This document shows, piece after piece, positions 6,645 to 7,619 of a stretch of DNA of 7,619 bases (position 1 is its first letter; each line of letters starts with the position of its first letter). Location of the stretch: positions 1-7,619 of the forward strand of contig DGHX01000097.1 in NCBI GenBank assembly GCA_002392835.1, read 5' to 3'. The notes beneath the pieces were generated by a model, which was not told the DNA's origin, did not search any database, and saw only the letters and a list, made by a program, of their open reading frames with translations. The position numbers and the translations under genes were made by a program. The DNA is from Prevotella sp. UBA3837 (GTDB taxonomy: Bacteria; Bacteroidota; Bacteroidia; Bacteroidales; Bacteroidaceae).

Positions 6645-6949
6645 TGGCACTGGAGATTGTAGTCAACGGTAAGACCTACCCGTGCAGGCAGACCATGGGC
6701 GCCATGCTGCGCTTCAAGCGGGAGACAGGCAAGGAGGCCTCGGCCATCGGTGCTGACTCCGTCACCGACCTCGTCACCTACCTGTGGTGCTGTGTCCTGT
6801 CTGCGTGCAAGCACGACGGCGTGGAGTTCGCCTACACCCTTGAGGACTTCGCCGACAGCCTCACCATGGAGGACGTGGCGAAGTGGACGGACTCCATCAA
6901 CCAAGGTCATAATACCGAAGACGTTGAAAAAAAAAGCAACCCTCAATAG
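6644..6949 (+). CDS. Tail assembly chaperone G-like protein
   Basis: The 101-residue product is the unshifted chaperone, the counterpart of lambda gpG, which helps load the tube protein onto the tape measure. It begins with a short beta hairpin (LEIVVNGKTYPC), followed by a helix with MLRFKRETGKE, a helical segment around VTDLVTYLWCCVLSACK, an FAYTLEDFADSL turn-helix, and DVAKWTDSINQ. These fit phage TAC proteins, in which the Phe-Lys-x-Glu-Thr-Gly motif is common. Near the end is a run of nine A bases, followed by only four more sense codons before TAG 6947. The frame ending here is thus the shorter of two products; the other reads on into T. It starts in TAATG of the tail gene. Confidence 0.85.
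   Translation: MALEIVVNGKTYPCRQTMGAMLRFKRETGKEASAIGADSVTDLVTYLWCCVLSACKHDGVEFAYTLEDFADSLTMEDVAKWTDSINQGHNTEDVEKKSNPQ
6927..6935 (+). other. Nine-A slippery site for G-to-GT frameshift
   Basis: Nine consecutive A bases lie at 6927-6935, read in the G frame as GAA AAA AAA AGC. They contain the heptamer A AAA AAA (6928-6934) in the phase needed for -1 ribosome slippage. The -1 frame has its last upstream stop at 6910-6912 and is then open to 7270, while the G frame ends at 6947, so the shift must occur between 6913 and 6949 and this run is the only slip-prone sequence there. A run of nine A bases can also slip during transcription; one added A gives the same frame change. Confidence 0.85.
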
Positions 6950-7272
6950 AGGAGCTGCTCGGCTACGCACTGGCCGTGGTAGGCATGAGCCTCGACGACT
7001 TCTGCAGGCTTACACCCGATGAGTTCTATGAGTGCTCGAAAGCCTGCCACGACCAGTTTGAGATGTTACAACAGGCTGAATGGGAAAGGATGAGAATGCT
7101 CGCCACCATCACCATACAGCCGCACGTGAAAAACAAACTTACACCCGCCGCCCTTCTTCCCTTTCCCTGGGAGAAGAAGCCCAAAGGACCGCAAGTGTCG
7201 AAGGAAGAAGACCGACGGAGATTCGAGAACCTTATAAACCGGGAACGCCATGCCGAAGGACGTAAAGTTTAA
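6928..7272 (+). CDS. Tail assembly chaperone T domain, made as a G-T frameshift fusion
   Basis: This is the -1 frame extension of the chaperone. With a shift after residue 97 of G, the fusion runs from 6644 to 7272 and is 209 residues. The T part begins KQPSIEELLGYALAVVGMSL and continues DDFCRLTPDEFYECSKAC, a typical tail-chaperone pattern in which a helix with LLGYA is followed by Asp-Phe-x-x-Leu-Thr-Pro-x-Glu-Phe. Further on are WERMRMLATITIQPH, ALLPFPWE and a basic C-terminus, as in gpT-like proteins that bind the tape measure. The N-terminal helix of this domain lies upstream of GTG 6976 and ATG 6985, so starts at those sites would cut it, and neither has a Shine-Dalgarno sequence at a usable distance. 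It overlaps the tape measure gene by 23 nt. Confidence 0.85.
   Translation, partial: KKKQPSIEELLGYALAVVGMSLDDFCRLTPDEFYECSKACHDQFEMLQQAEWERMRMLATITIQPHVKNKLTPAALLPFPWEKKPKGPQVSKEEDRRRFENLINRERHAEGRKV
6941..6952 (+). other. Small hairpin over the G stop codon
   Basis: CCTC (6941-6944) and GAGG (6949-6952) form a perfect 4-bp stem around the loop AATA, and the G stop codon TAG (6947-6949) straddles the loop and stem. The stem begins 6 nt after the slip heptamer, within the usual 5-9 nt spacing of frameshift-stimulating structures. It is short, so it may have only a small effect. Confidence 0.4.
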
Positions 7273-7619
7273 CATCAAACTCAATATCGATGGTAAAGAG
7301 CAGATTGTAACCGCCTCTACCAACGTTAAAGACCTTGCGAACCAGCTCGGCATTGCGAAGACCAAGGGAGAAGCCTTACGTGACGCCCTGGTTATCTCGA
7401 CGCAGATAACGCAGGGTATCAGTAACCTCACATCAGGACTGCAGCAGCTCACCGGCATCATGCAGCAGTACACCCAAGCAGCCGCCGTGCAGGAGCAGGC
7501 GGAGGTGCAGGTGGCTACGGTGATGCGCCAGCGCATGAACGCCACCGATGAGGAGATAGAGAGCGTCAAGGCGCTCGCCTCCGCCCAGCAGGAACTCGGC
7601 ATCATTGGCGACGAGGTGC
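7250..7619 (+). CDS. Tail tape measure protein, 3' partial
   Basis: The open frame runs from ATG 7250 to the end of the window (123 codons plus one base) with no stop. The tape measure protein sets tail length and is packed inside the tube. The visible N-terminus has a short beta segment (DVKFNIKLNIDGKEQIVTAS), then helical stretches rich in Gln, Ala and Leu. The stretch AEVQVATVMRQRMNATDEEI, followed by ESVKALASAQQELG and an IIGDEV ending, is a pattern common in tape measure proteins, where it marks the start of the long helical region. Position right after the T chaperone gives strong support. The start overlaps T by 23 nt with no clear Shine-Dalgarno sequence. Lower GC and more A-ending codons at the N-terminus may aid translation start. 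Confidence 0.85.
   Translation, partial: MPKDVKFNIKLNIDGKEQIVTASTNVKDLANQLGIAKTKGEALRDALVISTQITQGISNLTSGLQQLTGIMQQYTQAAAVQEQAEVQVATVMRQRMNATDEEIESVKALASAQQELGIIGDEV

Noticed and set aside
6963..6982. Bulged 7-bp hairpin (CTAC-G-CAC / GTG-GTAG) as the frameshift stimulator.
   Set aside because: It begins 28 nt after the slip heptamer, farther than the usual spacing; kept only as a weak alternative to the hairpin at 6941-6952.
6976..7272. T as a separate gene starting at GTG 6976.
   Set aside because: Domain sequence continues upstream of this codon in the same frame to the slip site, and GAGGAG at 6949-6954 is too far from it to act as its ribosome binding site.

Overview
This window is the late structural (packaging, head and tail) module of a tailed double-stranded DNA phage or prophage. 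All genes lie on the + strand in the order: large terminase (5' end outside the window), HK97-type portal, prohead protease, HK97-fold major capsid protein, gp6-like head-tail connector, head closure/adaptor, HK97 gp10-like neck protein, DUF3168-like tail terminator, major tail (tube) protein, tail assembly chaperone G with a frameshifted T extension, and the first 123 codons of the tape measure protein (3' end outside). There is no sheath gene between the tail terminator and the chaperones, so the tail is most likely long and non-contractile (siphovirus type). Names rest on recognised sequence patterns and gene order; no database search was possible.

The host is probably a member of the Bacteroidota. 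Almost no start codon has a Shine-Dalgarno sequence at the right distance, several starts instead follow A-rich leaders, and two of the few non-coding gaps carry the Bacteroidota -7 promoter element TAnnTTTG (1322-1329 before portal, 3271-3278 before capsid). Coding DNA is GC-rich with G/C-biased third positions, while the gaps are AT-rich. I cannot tell from this window whether it is an integrated prophage or a free phage, or name a genus.

Layout: 1-1211 packaging motor; 1212-1353 AT-rich control gap with three tandem 10-bp repeats and a promoter-like element; 1354-4521 head (portal, protease, capsid with a fused N-terminal scaffold-like region); 4534-6177 neck genes, packed with gaps of at most 12 nt or with 1-4 nt overlaps; 6192-7619 tail tube, chaperones and tape measure. 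The portal, protease and capsid build and mature the procapsid, terminase fills it through the portal, the connector, adaptor, gp10-like and terminator proteins form the neck and tail end, and G/GT chaperones load tail tube protein onto the tape measure.

The most interesting points are the nine-A slip site at 6927-6935, which joins G to T by a -1 shift and lies just before a small hairpin holding the G stop codon, and the phased 10-bp repeats in the terminase-portal gap. I saw no cargo genes, RNA genes, CRISPR arrays, insertion sequences or clear intrinsic terminators, and no evidence of a wholly new system.
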